Source of the DNA: Sporosarcina sp. 6E9
GTDB taxonomy: Bacteria > Bacillota > Bacilli > Bacillales_A > Planococcaceae
Direction: 5' to 3'
Length of the DNA: 64,000 nt
Assembly (NCBI RefSeq): GCF_017921835.1
Contig: NZ_JAGEMN010000001.1
Coordinates: forward strand, 2,287,874-2,351,873
The notes under the pieces are model-generated. The model did not search any database, had not been told where the DNA came from, and saw only the letters and a list, made by a program, of their open reading frames with translations. The translations under genes were made by a program, and so were the position numbers. The number at the start of each line of letters is the position of its first letter. Positions within the stretch are counted from its first letter, which is position 1. Positions 21,432-30,152 of the stretch are shown one piece after another.

Positions 21432-22574
21432 TCATTTAGTTAGCATGCGGGAGATGACGAGGCGTTGGATTTCTTGGGTGCCTTCGTAGATTTGTGTGAT
21501 TTTTGCGTCGCGCATGAAGCGTTCGACTGGATAGTCTTTTGTGTAGCCGTATCCACCGAAAACTTGGACTGCTTCTGTTGTCACTTTCATCGCCGTGTCT
21601 CCAGCCATTAGTTTAGCCATTGCTGATTCTTTTCCATATGGCAAGTTGTTCGATTCTAGCCAAGCCGCTTGATGCGTTAGTAATCTGGACGCTTCGATTG
21701 ATGTGGCCATATCGGCTAGTTTGAAACCGATGCCTTGGTTATCTGCGATTGGTTTTCCGAATTGCTTACGTTCTTTGGCGTAATCGACTGAAGCGTCGAG
21801 GGCCCCTTGTGCAATACCAACCGCTTGCGCTGCGATGCCGTTTCTTCCGCCGTCTAGTGTTTTCATGGCGATGACAAATCCTTCACCGAGTTTGCCTAGT
21901 AGGTTTTCTTTCGGTACGCGGCAGTTGTCGAACATGATTTCAGTTGTTGGTGATGAACGAATGCCTAGCTTTTTCTCTTTTTTGCCGACTGAGAATCCAG
22001 GGAAGTCTTTTTCTACGATGAAAGCACTTGTTTCCGGACGCTTTCCTTCTTCTTGATTGGTAATGGCAAAAACGATATAAATGTCTGCGATGCCGCCGTT
22101 CGTGATGAAGATCTTCGAACCGTTAATCACATAGTCATCACCGTCAAGTTTCGCAGTCGTTCCCATTGCACCTGCGTCGGAACCGGATCTTGGTTCAGTT
22201 AATCCGTATGCGCCAATTTTTGTTCCTTCCGCCATGGGACGAAGGTATTTTTGTTTCTGTTCTTCAGTCCCGTATTTAAATACCGGCCAGCCTGCAAGTG
22301 AGGTATGCGCGGAAAGCGTAACACCGACGGATGCACAGACGCGTGATAGTTCTTCAACAGCTATGACATACGCCAGATAATCGCTACCGATTCCGCCGTA
22401 TTCTTCTGGCCAAGGAATTCCTGTTAGGCCGAGTTCCGCCATTTTTTCGAATAAAACCATATCGAACCGTTCTTCTTCATCGCGTTCTGCAGCAGTTGGT
22501 GCCACTTCTTTTTCTGCGAAATCGCGGACCATTTTTCGAATCATTTCATGTTCTTCGGATAATTTAAAATTCAT
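21432..22574 (-). CDS. acdA: acyl-CoA dehydrogenase (AcdA type)
   Basis: This FAD enzyme introduces the first double bond of acyl-CoA oxidation. The 380-residue protein has the family signatures [16 protein letters not shown] and [20 protein letters not shown], and the catalytic-base Glu in [10 protein letters not shown]. The ATG at 22574 follows AAGGTGG; the in-frame GTG upstream lies in that site. A second, paralogous dehydrogenase is the next gene upstream. A 190-base spacer with a repeat array separates them. Substrate chain length cannot be read from the sequence. Confidence 0.93.
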   Translation of the reverse strand: MNFKLSEEHEMIRKMVRDFAEKEVAPTAAERDEEERFDMVLFEKMAELGLTGIPWPEEYGGIGSDYLAYVIAVEELSRVCASVGVTLSAHTSLAGWPVFKYGTEEQKQKYLRPMAEGTKIGAYGLTEPRSGSDAGAMGTTAKLDGDDYVINGSKIFITNGGIADIYIVFAITNQEEGKRPETSAFIVEKDFPGFSVGKKEKKLGIRSSPTTEIMFDNCRVPKENLLGKLGEGFVIAMKTLDGGRNGIAAQAVGIAQGALDASVDYAKERKQFGKPIADNQGIGFKLADMATSIEASRLLTHQAAWLESNNLPYGKESAMAKLMAGDTAMKVTTEAVQVFGGYGYTKDYPVERFMRDAKITQIYEGTQEIQRLVISRMLTK

Positions 22575-22654
22575 TATATTTCCCACCTTGTTTTTTTTGA
22601 GTTAATTTAATTGGTGATTCTATGAAAATAGGCTAGCGGTTTGGTCGATTGGGA

Positions 22655-22769
22655 TTTGCTTGCAGTTCGGTCGAGTTTGCTTGCAGCTTTGGAGTGTTTG
22701 CTTGCAGTCCAGCACTGTTTGCTTGCACTAACCAATACTTTGCTTGCAAGTTGTGACCTTATCCCTACC
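22655..22769 (+). repeat. five-unit TTTGCTTGCA array with exact 21-bp period
   Basis: TTTGCTTGCA cores begin at 22655, 22676, 22697, 22718 and 22739, an exact 21-bp period. The variable halves differ, and the last unit carries the closing AAGTTGTGACCTTATCCC sequence. It lies inside the acyl-CoA operon between two acyl-CoA dehydrogenase genes. Confidence 0.88.
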
Positions 22770-23901
22770 TCGTTAAATGCTTGGAAATGACAATTCGTTG
22801 GATTTCGCTGGTACCTTCGTATATTTCGGTTACTTTGGCGTCGCGGAAGTAACGTTCGACTGGATAATCTTTTGTATAGCCGTAGCCGCCGAATATTTGG
22901 ACCGCTTCAATCGATCCGTCAACAGCCGCTTTCGATGCGAATAGTTTGGCCATTGAGGCTTCTTTTCCGCAAGGCAAGCCTTCAGCGCGTAGTTGAGCTG
23001 CTCGATAAACGAGTAAGCGTGCACCTTCGACTGCGGTTGCCATATCGGCTAGTTTAAAACCGATTCCTTGTTGGCTCGCGATTGGTTTTCCGAATTGGAC
23101 GCGTTCTCTTGCGTAATCGGTGGCGGCATCAAGTGAGGCAGTTGCGATTCCCAGTGCCTGTGCAGCGATTCCGATTCGGCCGACGTCGAGATTTGCCATG
23201 GCGATTTTGAATCCTTCGCCCTCTTTACCAAGCTTGTTTTCTACCGGAACTTTCATATTGTCGAAGACTAATTCAACGGTGCGAGAACCATGTAATCCCA
23301 TTTTCTTTTCTTCTTTACCGATAATGAGTCCCGGTGTATCTTTATCGACGATGAACGCGGTGATGCCATATGTTTTATCAGCGGGACTTGTCGAGGCGAA
23401 GACGATGTAAACGTCGGCTTCCCCGCCGTTTGTAATGAACATTTTCGACCCATTTAATACATAATTGTCGCCGTCTTTGACTGCACGCGTTTTAAGTGCA
23501 CCTGCATCTGACCCTGAAGATGACTCCGTTAAGCAAAAGGCGCCGAGATATTCCCCGCTCGCCATTTTCGGCAAGTATCTGTTCTTCTGCTCTTCATTCC
23601 CAAAGTACATGATTGGATTTGTTCCAACTGATGTATGGACCGATAGGATAACTCCTACAACCGCGCTTACTTTGGATAGTTCTTCGATGGCTAGAATATA
23701 AGAAACAAAATCCATCTCGGAACCACCGTATTGTTCGGGAACCGTAATTCCCATGAGGCCCAGTGCGCCCATTTTCGTTAAAATTTCACGCGGAAATTCG
23801 CCAGCTTCCATTTTGGGAATGAAAGGCTCAATTTCAGTTTTCGCGAAATTTCGTACCATGTCACGCATCATTTTCTGCTCATCAGTAAGTGTTAAATCCA
23901 T
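22765..23901 (-). CDS. mmgC: acyl-CoA dehydrogenase (short-chain, MmgC/Bcd-like)
   Basis: This 378-residue flavoprotein is a paralogue of the next gene downstream. It has [37 protein letters not shown] and the catalytic Glu in IYEGTSEIQR. The order thiolase, 3-hydroxybutyryl-CoA dehydrogenase, acyl-CoA dehydrogenase matches mmgA-mmgB-mmgC of B. subtilis, so a short-chain substrate such as butyryl- or isobutyryl-CoA is likely; that is inferred from context. The start is 34 bases after the preceding gene's stop. Confidence 0.9.
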   Translation of the reverse strand: MDLTLTDEQKMMRDMVRNFAKTEIEPFIPKMEAGEFPREILTKMGALGLMGITVPEQYGGSEMDFVSYILAIEELSKVSAVVGVILSVHTSVGTNPIMYFGNEEQKNRYLPKMASGEYLGAFCLTESSSGSDAGALKTRAVKDGDNYVLNGSKMFITNGGEADVYIVFASTSPADKTYGITAFIVDKDTPGLIIGKEEKKMGLHGSRTVELVFDNMKVPVENKLGKEGEGFKIAMANLDVGRIGIAAQALGIATASLDAATDYARERVQFGKPIASQQGIGFKLADMATAVEGARLLVYRAAQLRAEGLPCGKEASMAKLFASKAAVDGSIEAVQIFGGYGYTKDYPVERYFRDAKVTEIYEGTSEIQRIVISKHLTR

Positions 23902-23934
23902 CGCATTCTTGCCCCTTTAAATTTAGAATCTAAT

Positions 23935-24783
23935 TTAGTACTGGTAAAATCCTCTGCCTGTTTTCTTCCCGAGCCAACCAGCTTTTACGTATTTTCTCAG
24001 CAATGGGCATGGGCGGTATTTTGAATCGCCGAATCCTTCGTGCAATGTTTCCATAATGTATAAGCATGTATCGAGTCCGATGAAATCCGCTAATTGCAGC
24101 GGCCCCATTGGGTGGTTCATGCCGAGTTTCATCACGTCATCGATGGCTTCTTTTGTCGCGACGCCTTCGTAGAGTGTATAAATTGCTTCATTGATCATTG
24201 GCATGAGTATGCGGTTTGCGACGAATCCCGGGAAATCATTCACTTCGACTGGCACTTTCGATAATTTTTTTGTCATCGTTTCGACTGCTTCGTAAACCTC
24301 ATCATCTGTTGCCAGTCCGCGAATAATTTCAACAAGTTTCATCACAGGTACCGGGTTCATGAAGTGCATGCCGATTACTTTTTCAGGTCGATTGGTTGCG
24401 GCTGCAATTTCTGTAATCGGAAGTGATGATGTATTCGATGCAAGAATCGCACGTTCTAGCGCGATTTCATCAAGTTTTTCGAAAATCGACCGTTTGACTT
24501 CCATGTTTTCAACTGCTGCTTCGATCACGATATCTGCATGCTTGGCATCTTGTAGATTTAACGATTTCGTGATGCGTCCGAGAACTGCTGTTTTTTCTTC
24601 TTCCGACATGCGTCCTTTTTCCACATTTCGTGAAAGGTTTTTTGAGATGACCGCAAGTCCTTTTATATAGGATTCTTCTTTAATATCATTTAATAACACA
24701 TCGTATCCCGCCTGGGCGCATACTTGAGCGATTCCCCCGCCCATTTGCCCAGCGCCGATTACCATTACCTTTTGGATTTTCAT
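23935..24783 (-). CDS. mmgB: 3-hydroxybutyryl-CoA dehydrogenase
   Basis: This 282-residue NAD-dependent enzyme oxidises 3-hydroxyacyl-CoA to 3-oxoacyl-CoA. The Rossmann motif VIGAGQMGGGIAQ is at residues 8-20. The catalytic His is in GMHFMNPVPVMKLVEI and the C-terminal helical domain includes NHPMGPLQLADFIGLD. It begins 16 bases after the thiolase gene ends, indicating one operon. It is a stand-alone dehydrogenase with no hydratase fusion; no enoyl-CoA hydratase gene is in the window. Confidence 0.93.
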   Translation of the reverse strand: MKIQKVMVIGAGQMGGGIAQVCAQAGYDVLLNDIKEESYIKGLAVISKNLSRNVEKGRMSEEEKTAVLGRITKSLNLQDAKHADIVIEAAVENMEVKRSIFEKLDEIALERAILASNTSSLPITEIAAATNRPEKVIGMHFMNPVPVMKLVEIIRGLATDDEVYEAVETMTKKLSKVPVEVNDFPGFVANRILMPMINEAIYTLYEGVATKEAIDDVMKLGMNHPMGPLQLADFIGLDTCLYIMETLHEGFGDSKYRPCPLLRKYVKAGWLGKKTGRGFYQY

Positions 24784-24798
24784 TTTAATTCCCCCGTA

Positions 24799-25995
24799 TT
24801 ATTTCGACTTCGGAACTTCAATCATAATCGCGTCACCTTGACCGCCGCCCGAACAAATCGAGGCAATGCCGATTCCTCCGCCGCGTCGTTTAAGTTCATA
24901 AGCAAGTGTTAAAATAATGCGCGCGCCACTAGCCCCAATCGGGTGACCTAACGCGACTGCGCCTCCGTTGACATTTACTTTTTCCGGATCGAGTTTTGCG
25001 ATTTTGGAACTTGCGAGCGCAACGGCTGCAAAGGCTTCATTGATTTCAAAAAGGTCGATTTCTTCCAGGGTTTTTCCTGTTTTTTCCAAAATCTTATTAA
25101 TGACAAGCCCTGGTGTTTGCGGAAAGTCTGCTGGCTCGATTGCGACTTCTGCATGACCGATAATTGTTGCGAGCACATTTTTGCCTTCTCTTTCTGCGCG
25201 TTCTTCATTCATTAATACGAGTGCACATGCGCCGTCATTTATGCCAGGTGCATTTCCTGCGGTAATTGTTCCATCTTTTCCGAATGCCGGTCGCAGTTTT
25301 GCGAGTGTTTCTAGGGACGTATCACGACGCGGTGCTTCGTCTGTGTCGACTTTTAACGGGTCGCCGCGGCGCTGCGTGATTTCAACGGGAACAATTTCTT
25401 CCGCGAATAAACCATCGTCAATTGCGGTTAGTGCGCGTTCATGACTGCGTAGCGCCCATTCGTCTTGTGTTTCGCGACCAAGCGAAAACTCATCCGCGGT
25501 TTTATTGCCATAGGTGCCCATATGGACGTTATCTGGTGAAAACGAACAGGAAAGTCCGTCAAAAACCATACCGTCGATGAGCGGTGCATCGCCCATTTTT
25601 AAACCGAATCGCGCTTTTGGTAAATAATACGGTGCGTTCGACATGGATTCCATGCCGCCTGCAACGATTACCTCTTCATCGCCAAGACGGATGAGTTGGT
25701 CGCCAAGTGTGACGCTACGCATTCCTGAGGCGCATACTTTGTTAATGGTTTCTGTTTTTGTGCGCCACGGAAGTCCCGCTTTTGTGGCTGCTTGCCTGGA
25801 AGGAATTTGTCCTTGGCCAGCTTGCAATACCGTTCCTATAATGACTTCATCGACTTCATCTTCCTTCACGCCGGAACGAGTTAACGCTTCTTTTATGGCG
25901 ACTCCCCCGAGATCACTTGCCGAAAGAGTGGATAGGGCCCCTCCGAATCTTCCGAATGCCGTTCTTGCTCCATCAAGTATGACTGTTTTATTCAA
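24799..25995 (-). CDS. mmgA: acetyl-CoA acetyltransferase (thiolase)
   Basis: Thiolase splits 3-oxoacyl-CoA to acetyl-CoA, or condenses two acetyl-CoA. The 398-residue protein has the acylated Cys in NKVCASGMRS, the catalytic His in NVNGGAVALGHPIGASG and the second Cys in ASICSGGGQGDA. The start is a TTG at 25995 placed eight bases after GGGAGG; the ATG at 26034 lies upstream of that site. A clear terminator between fadF and this gene suggests a separate or attenuated transcript for the downstream genes. Confidence 0.92.
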   Translation of the reverse strand: MNKTVILDGARTAFGRFGGALSTLSASDLGGVAIKEALTRSGVKEDEVDEVIIGTVLQAGQGQIPSRQAATKAGLPWRTKTETINKVCASGMRSVTLGDQLIRLGDEEVIVAGGMESMSNAPYYLPKARFGLKMGDAPLIDGMVFDGLSCSFSPDNVHMGTYGNKTADEFSLGRETQDEWALRSHERALTAIDDGLFAEEIVPVEITQRRGDPLKVDTDEAPRRDTSLETLAKLRPAFGKDGTITAGNAPGINDGACALVLMNEERAEREGKNVLATIIGHAEVAIEPADFPQTPGLVINKILEKTGKTLEEIDLFEINEAFAAVALASSKIAKLDPEKVNVNGGAVALGHPIGASGARIILTLAYELKRRGGGIGIASICSGGGQGDAIMIEVPKSK

Positions 25996-26082
25996 GTTGA
26001 ACGCCTCCCTTGCATTATTTGTTAACGCTTTCATTTACTGTGAAATTACAGCGACTGAACGCTCGCTCGACAACATTTCAAG

Positions 26083-26109
26083 AAAAGTGGGAGTGAGTTC
26101 CACTCCCAT
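26083..26109 (-). terminator. intrinsic terminator between fadF and the thiolase gene
   Basis: TGGGAGTG (26088-26095) pairs perfectly with CACTCCCA (26101-26108) around a 5-base loop, followed on the minus strand by CTTTTCTT. Confidence 0.8.
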
Positions 26110-26160
26110 CCAATTACTCTTAGTATATCGTATCTTTTTACTAGCCGCAATAGTCTATTA

Positions 26161-28311
26161 TTATTGTAAAACTGAATCGACTTCTTCAGTTGCTGCTACG
26201 AAGTCCTCGCCAAAAATTGAACGCTCGAGCAGTTCCGCGATATCGTATGTGCCGATTGTATCTTCGACTTCTTTCGCTTTCGTGCCGTCTGACAACATCG
26301 TTAAGCAATATGGACAACCTGAAGAAATAATGCCCGGGTTCACTTCGATGGCTTGTTCTGTTCGTGCTACGTTCACGCGATGTCCTGTATCTTCTTCCAT
26401 CCACATGAGTCCGCCGCCCGCGCCACAGCACATGCCGTCTTGACGGTTGCGTTTCATTTCGACTAATTCGACGCCTGGAATTGCTCTCAGAATTTCACGA
26501 GGCGGGTCATAGACGTCGTTGTAACGGCCTAAGTAACAGGAATCATGGAACGTGATTGTTTCATTGATCGGGTGAACAGGTTTCAGTGTTCCGTTTTGGA
26601 CTAAGTCGAAAAGCAATTCGGTATGGTGAATCACTTCTGCTTTGAATCCGAAATCCGGGTATTCATTCTTGAAAATATTGTATGCATGCGGGTCTGTTGT
26701 AATAATTTTTGTCACGCCAGCTTTTTCGAATTCTTTAATATTTGATTCGGCAAGTTCTTGGAATAAAAACTCGTTTCCAAGGCGTCTCGGTGTATCTCCA
26801 GAGTTCTTTTCTTTATTGCCAAGAATTGCGAACTTGATACCGGCTTTGTTTAACAAATGTGCGAATGACAGAGCGATTTTTTGTGAACGATTGTCGAATG
26901 CGCCCATTGATCCAACCCAGAATAGGTACTCGAATTCCTCGTCCGCTTTTTTCATCTCTTTAACAGTCGGAATATGAAGGTCCGGTCTTGAATCTCTCCA
27001 GTTTTCCTTTTCTTTACGGTTCAAGCCCCATGGATTTCCTTGGCGCTCGATGTTTGTCATCGCGCGTTGTGCATCTGGATCCATTTTCCCTTCGACCATG
27101 ACGAGGTGACGACGTAGGTCGATAATTTTGTCGACATGTTCGTTCATCACTGGACATTGGTCTTCACAGTTACGGCAAGTTGTGCACGCCCAAATTTCTT
27201 CTTCGGTAATGACATCGCCGATGAGTGACGGGTTATAAATTTCGTCCATGGTAGCGCCTTCAAGTCCAGCAGCCATGGCGATTTGGTTTCCTTTTGTTTC
27301 GGCAAACATCGGTGCGGGCACCCAAGGCTTTTGTTTCGTCACAAGCGCACCGTGATTTGTTAAGTTATCGCGAAGCTTTGTGATCAAGTCCATCGGCGAT
27401 AACATTTTTCCAGTTCCGGTTGCAGGACACATATTCGTACAGCGTCCACATTCAACACAAGCGTAAAAGTCGATCATTTGTAGCTGCGTGAAGTCTGTAA
27501 TTTTCCCTACGCCGAGTGCTGGCATGTCTTCTTCGTTTTCTGTTTCTTCTTCCAGCGCTGAGAAATCGATTGGAATCAGTCTTCCAACGTTATCAAGACG
27601 GTGAAAGTAAACGTTTGCAGGACCTGCAATTAAGTGCGCGTGTTTTGATTGTGGTACATAGATCAAGAATGTTAATAGAATGAGTAAGTGAATCCACCAA
27701 GCAACAAAGAAAACGCTTGCAGCGGCGACAGTTGGAATTCCGCCGAAAATGAATGCGATGGAAGATGCCATTGGCTCCGTCCACGTTAATGCATTTCCTT
27801 GCCAAATCATATTCATGCCGTTCGCTAATAGTGTCGAAAGCATTAATCCGCCAATGAAAATGAGCACGAGTCCTGATTTCCAACCGCGTTTTAGACGAAC
27901 GAGTTTTTCAACGTAACGGCGGTGGAAGGCCCATACTACGGCGATTAAAATCATAAAGACGACGATTTCTTGGAAGAACGTGAAGAATCCGTAGACCGGT
28001 CCGAATGGTAAATGCGAACCTGGTTTCAGTCCTTTCCAAATAAGGTCAATCGCCCCGAATTGTACCATCAAGAATCCGTAGAAGAACAGGACGTGGATGA
28101 TTCCGCTCTTTTTGTCTTTCAGTAATTTCTTTTGTCCGAAAACATAGATCCAGATGTTGCGTAGACGTTCTCTAACATTCTCATCGAACTCTGTTTTTCT
28201 TCCGAGTTTGATAAATTGTATTCTTGTTTTAATTAAATGCGTGAATAGTGCTAACGCATAGGCTACGACAGCGAGGAATAAAATCCAGTTCGCAATGAGC
28301 AATGGGTCCAA
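26161..28311 (-). CDS. fadF: FadF-like iron-sulfur oxidoreductase of acyl-CoA oxidation
   Basis: This 716-residue membrane protein combines about six N-terminal helices of the heme b-binding nitrate-reductase-gamma type, two 4Fe-4S clusters (CVECGRCTNMCP and CTTCRNCEDQCP) and two CCG heterodisulfide-reductase-like domains (second one with CCGAGGG). It probably passes electrons from acyl-CoA dehydrogenases, via ETF, to the quinone pool; this is the usual view for B. subtilis FadF. It opens the acyl-CoA cluster. Its promoter at 28399-28427 is overlaid by a FadR-like operator. Confidence 0.92.
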   Translation of the reverse strand: MDPLLIANWILFLAVVAYALALFTHLIKTRIQFIKLGRKTEFDENVRERLRNIWIYVFGQKKLLKDKKSGIIHVLFFYGFLMVQFGAIDLIWKGLKPGSHLPFGPVYGFFTFFQEIVVFMILIAVVWAFHRRYVEKLVRLKRGWKSGLVLIFIGGLMLSTLLANGMNMIWQGNALTWTEPMASSIAFIFGGIPTVAAASVFFVAWWIHLLILLTFLIYVPQSKHAHLIAGPANVYFHRLDNVGRLIPIDFSALEEETENEEDMPALGVGKITDFTQLQMIDFYACVECGRCTNMCPATGTGKMLSPMDLITKLRDNLTNHGALVTKQKPWVPAPMFAETKGNQIAMAAGLEGATMDEIYNPSLIGDVITEEEIWACTTCRNCEDQCPVMNEHVDKIIDLRRHLVMVEGKMDPDAQRAMTNIERQGNPWGLNRKEKENWRDSRPDLHIPTVKEMKKADEEFEYLFWVGSMGAFDNRSQKIALSFAHLLNKAGIKFAILGNKEKNSGDTPRRLGNEFLFQELAESNIKEFEKAGVTKIITTDPHAYNIFKNEYPDFGFKAEVIHHTELLFDLVQNGTLKPVHPINETITFHDSCYLGRYNDVYDPPREILRAIPGVELVEMKRNRQDGMCCGAGGGLMWMEEDTGHRVNVARTEQAIEVNPGIISSGCPYCLTMLSDGTKAKEVEDTIGTYDIAELLERSIFGEDFVAATEEVDSVLQ

Positions 28312-28398
28312 TTGTTTTCTCCCCTTTCAAAATAGTGAAACTTTTAACGTTGTGAATAGTGTAGTAGAAAAATAGGCTAATGTCGATAATCTATTTTC

Positions 28399-28427
28399 AG
28401 TATAATAATGAATGAGCATTCAGTCAA
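28399..28427 (-). promoter_or_regulatory. fadF promoter with FadR-like operator (28409-28426)
   Basis: On the minus strand, -35 TTGACT (28422-28427) and -10 TATACT (28399-28404) are separated by 17 bp. The 18-base palindrome TGAATGAGCATTCAGTCA at 28409-28426 covers the spacer and most of the -35, and differs at two positions from the consensus TGAATGANTANTCATTCA that I recall for B. subtilis FadR. Repression by steric exclusion is inferred. Confidence 0.8.
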
Positions 28428-28587
28428 TGGTAATATTGAAAAAATTATGTGATTCTGATTTTATACTGGATGTTTTCTTGTAGAGCAAACTAGGATCAAC
28501 GCTTTGGGTAAAGATGGAATATCAGCATGCGCTATTCTCATAAGTTAATTTTAGATATCGTAATAAAAGCATACAGGATTTACAGTG

Positions 28588-28616
28588 TTGATACTTGTTA
28601 TCTTCGCATATTTATA
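28588..28616 (+). promoter_or_regulatory. candidate promoter of the HpaB-family gene
   Basis: TTGATA at 28588-28593 and TTTATA at 28611-28616 are separated by 17 bp and lie 30 bases upstream of the start codon. It shares a 335-base divergent gap with fadF that holds nothing else I can identify. Confidence 0.45.
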
Positions 28617-28646
28617 GATAGATCGATTAAATTAAGGGGGTGAAGT

Positions 28647-30101
28647 ATGGGGGCTATCACTGGTAAAGATTATATTAACCGTTTAAATCGGCTAAAGAAT
28701 GAAATTTGGTTCGATGGTGAAAAAATTGAGGGACTGCTCTCTAAACACCCTGCCTTTAAAGGACTTATTCAGTCAAAAGCGGCTTTATATGATTTGCAAC
28801 ATGACCCAAAAATAAAAGACGAGATGACATTTATTTCACCAGTATCGGGAGAGGCTATTGGTCTTTCCTATTTGCAACCAAAAACGAAAGAGGACTTAAT
28901 CAGAAGAAGGAAGATGATTGAACGTTGGGCTAGGTATTCAGGGGGGATCATGGGACGAAGCCCGGATTATTTGAACACGGTTTTAATGAGTTTTGCTTCT
29001 TCAGTAACCTTTTTAAAAAATAAAGAAAACTGTTTTCCAAGTAATTTACAGACGTTTTATGAATTGGCCAGGGAAAATGATCTGTCTTTTACGCATACCT
29101 TTATTTCTCCACAAGTGAATCGCTCTCCTATCTACTTTGAAAATAGCGAAGAGCCCATTGCCGCAAAAGTTGTTGATAAAAATGAGGAAGGAATTATTAT
29201 AAAAGGTGCCCGTCTTCTGGCTACACAGGGTGGTTTAACAGATGAAGTTTTAGTATTTAGCGTTGGGAAATTTCTATTTAATGAAGATCAAGCTTTCGCT
29301 TTTTCTATCCCTGCCAACACGAAAGGAATAAAGTTTATTTGTAGGGATACATTCATCGGGGGTCAATCTTCTTTTAATCATCCCTTAAGCTCGCGGTTCG
29401 AAGAAACGGATTCTATCATTGTCTTTGACAATGTATTAGTCCCTTGGAATCGAGTGTTTTATTACAACAATGCGAAGGTAGCTGAAGAATTTCCAATTCA
29501 AAGCTCTTTCCATCCCTTTACGAAGCACCAGGTGTTAATCAGACAAATTGTGAAAACGGAGTTCGTCCTGGGTATCGCTGAACTTCTGATCGAAACGATT
29601 AAAATTGGCGAGTATCAACATATCCAAGAGAAGATGTCAGAAATTATCATTGGACTAGAAACGATGAAAGCCTTGTTGGAGAAATCGGAAAACAACGCAA
29701 AATTAGATGAATGGGGTTATATGCGACCAGAAATATTTCCGCTTCAAGTTGCGAGTAATATATTCCCTAAAATCTATCCTCGTTTCATTGAAATTGTCCA
29801 ACTAATCGGGGCAAGTGGAATGGTTACGTTGCCAACTGAAAAAGCATTTCAATCTATTATTGGAACTGACTTAAATTTATATCTTAAAGGCGCCACGAAG
29901 ACCGCAGAGGAACGAGTAAAAATATTTCGTTTAGCTTGGGATCTAACAATGAGTTCATTTGGAACGAGACAAACTCAATATGAGCGATACTTTTTTGGCG
30001 ACCCCATTCGCTTAGCAAGCGATTTATATAAAAAATATCCAAAAAGTGAATATGTAAAGGCAGTGACCAATTTCTTAAATTTAAAAAAGAAGAGTAAGTG
30101 A
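28647..30101 (+). CDS. 4-hydroxyphenylacetate 3-monooxygenase-like flavoprotein (HpaB family)
   Basis: This 484-residue protein belongs to the HpaB/HpaH FADH2-dependent aromatic hydroxylase family, with the family-typical start (MGAITGKDYINRL), the RSPDYLN motif, SPQVNRSP and the DNVLVPWNRVF block. HpaB enzymes use reduced FAD supplied by a separate reductase to ortho-hydroxylate phenols. No reductase (HpaC) or ring-cleavage genes are nearby, so the substrate is unknown. It stands alone with its own promoter, AGGGGGTG site and terminator. Its AT-rich codon use differs from its neighbours, which hints at acquisition. Confidence 0.85.
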   Translation: MGAITGKDYINRLNRLKNEIWFDGEKIEGLLSKHPAFKGLIQSKAALYDLQHDPKIKDEMTFISPVSGEAIGLSYLQPKTKEDLIRRRKMIERWARYSGGIMGRSPDYLNTVLMSFASSVTFLKNKENCFPSNLQTFYELARENDLSFTHTFISPQVNRSPIYFENSEEPIAAKVVDKNEEGIIIKGARLLATQGGLTDEVLVFSVGKFLFNEDQAFAFSIPANTKGIKFICRDTFIGGQSSFNHPLSSRFEETDSIIVFDNVLVPWNRVFYYNNAKVAEEFPIQSSFHPFTKHQVLIRQIVKTEFVLGIAELLIETIKIGEYQHIQEKMSEIIIGLETMKALLEKSENNAKLDEWGYMRPEIFPLQVASNIFPKIYPRFIEIVQLIGASGMVTLPTEKAFQSIIGTDLNLYLKGATKTAEERVKIFRLAWDLTMSSFGTRQTQYERYFFGDPIRLASDLYKKYPKSEYVKAVTNFLNLKKKSK

Positions 30102-30109
30102 ATATCTTA

Positions 30110-30150
30110 CATTCTTCTTCAACTACCGCATGTGTAGTTGAAGAAGAATG
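30110..30150. terminator. perfect 16-bp hairpin between convergent genes
   Basis: CATTCTTCTTCAACTA at 30110-30125 is exactly complementary to TAGTTGAAGAAGAATG at 30135-30150. It lies between the HpaB-family gene and cblS. T tracts are short on both sides, but the position suits a bidirectional terminator. Confidence 0.75.
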
Positions 30151-30152
30151 AG

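Noticed and set aside
22655-22769. Possible CRISPR array
   Set aside because: The conserved part is only 10 bp in a 21-bp unit, with no true repeat-spacer architecture and no cas genes in the window.
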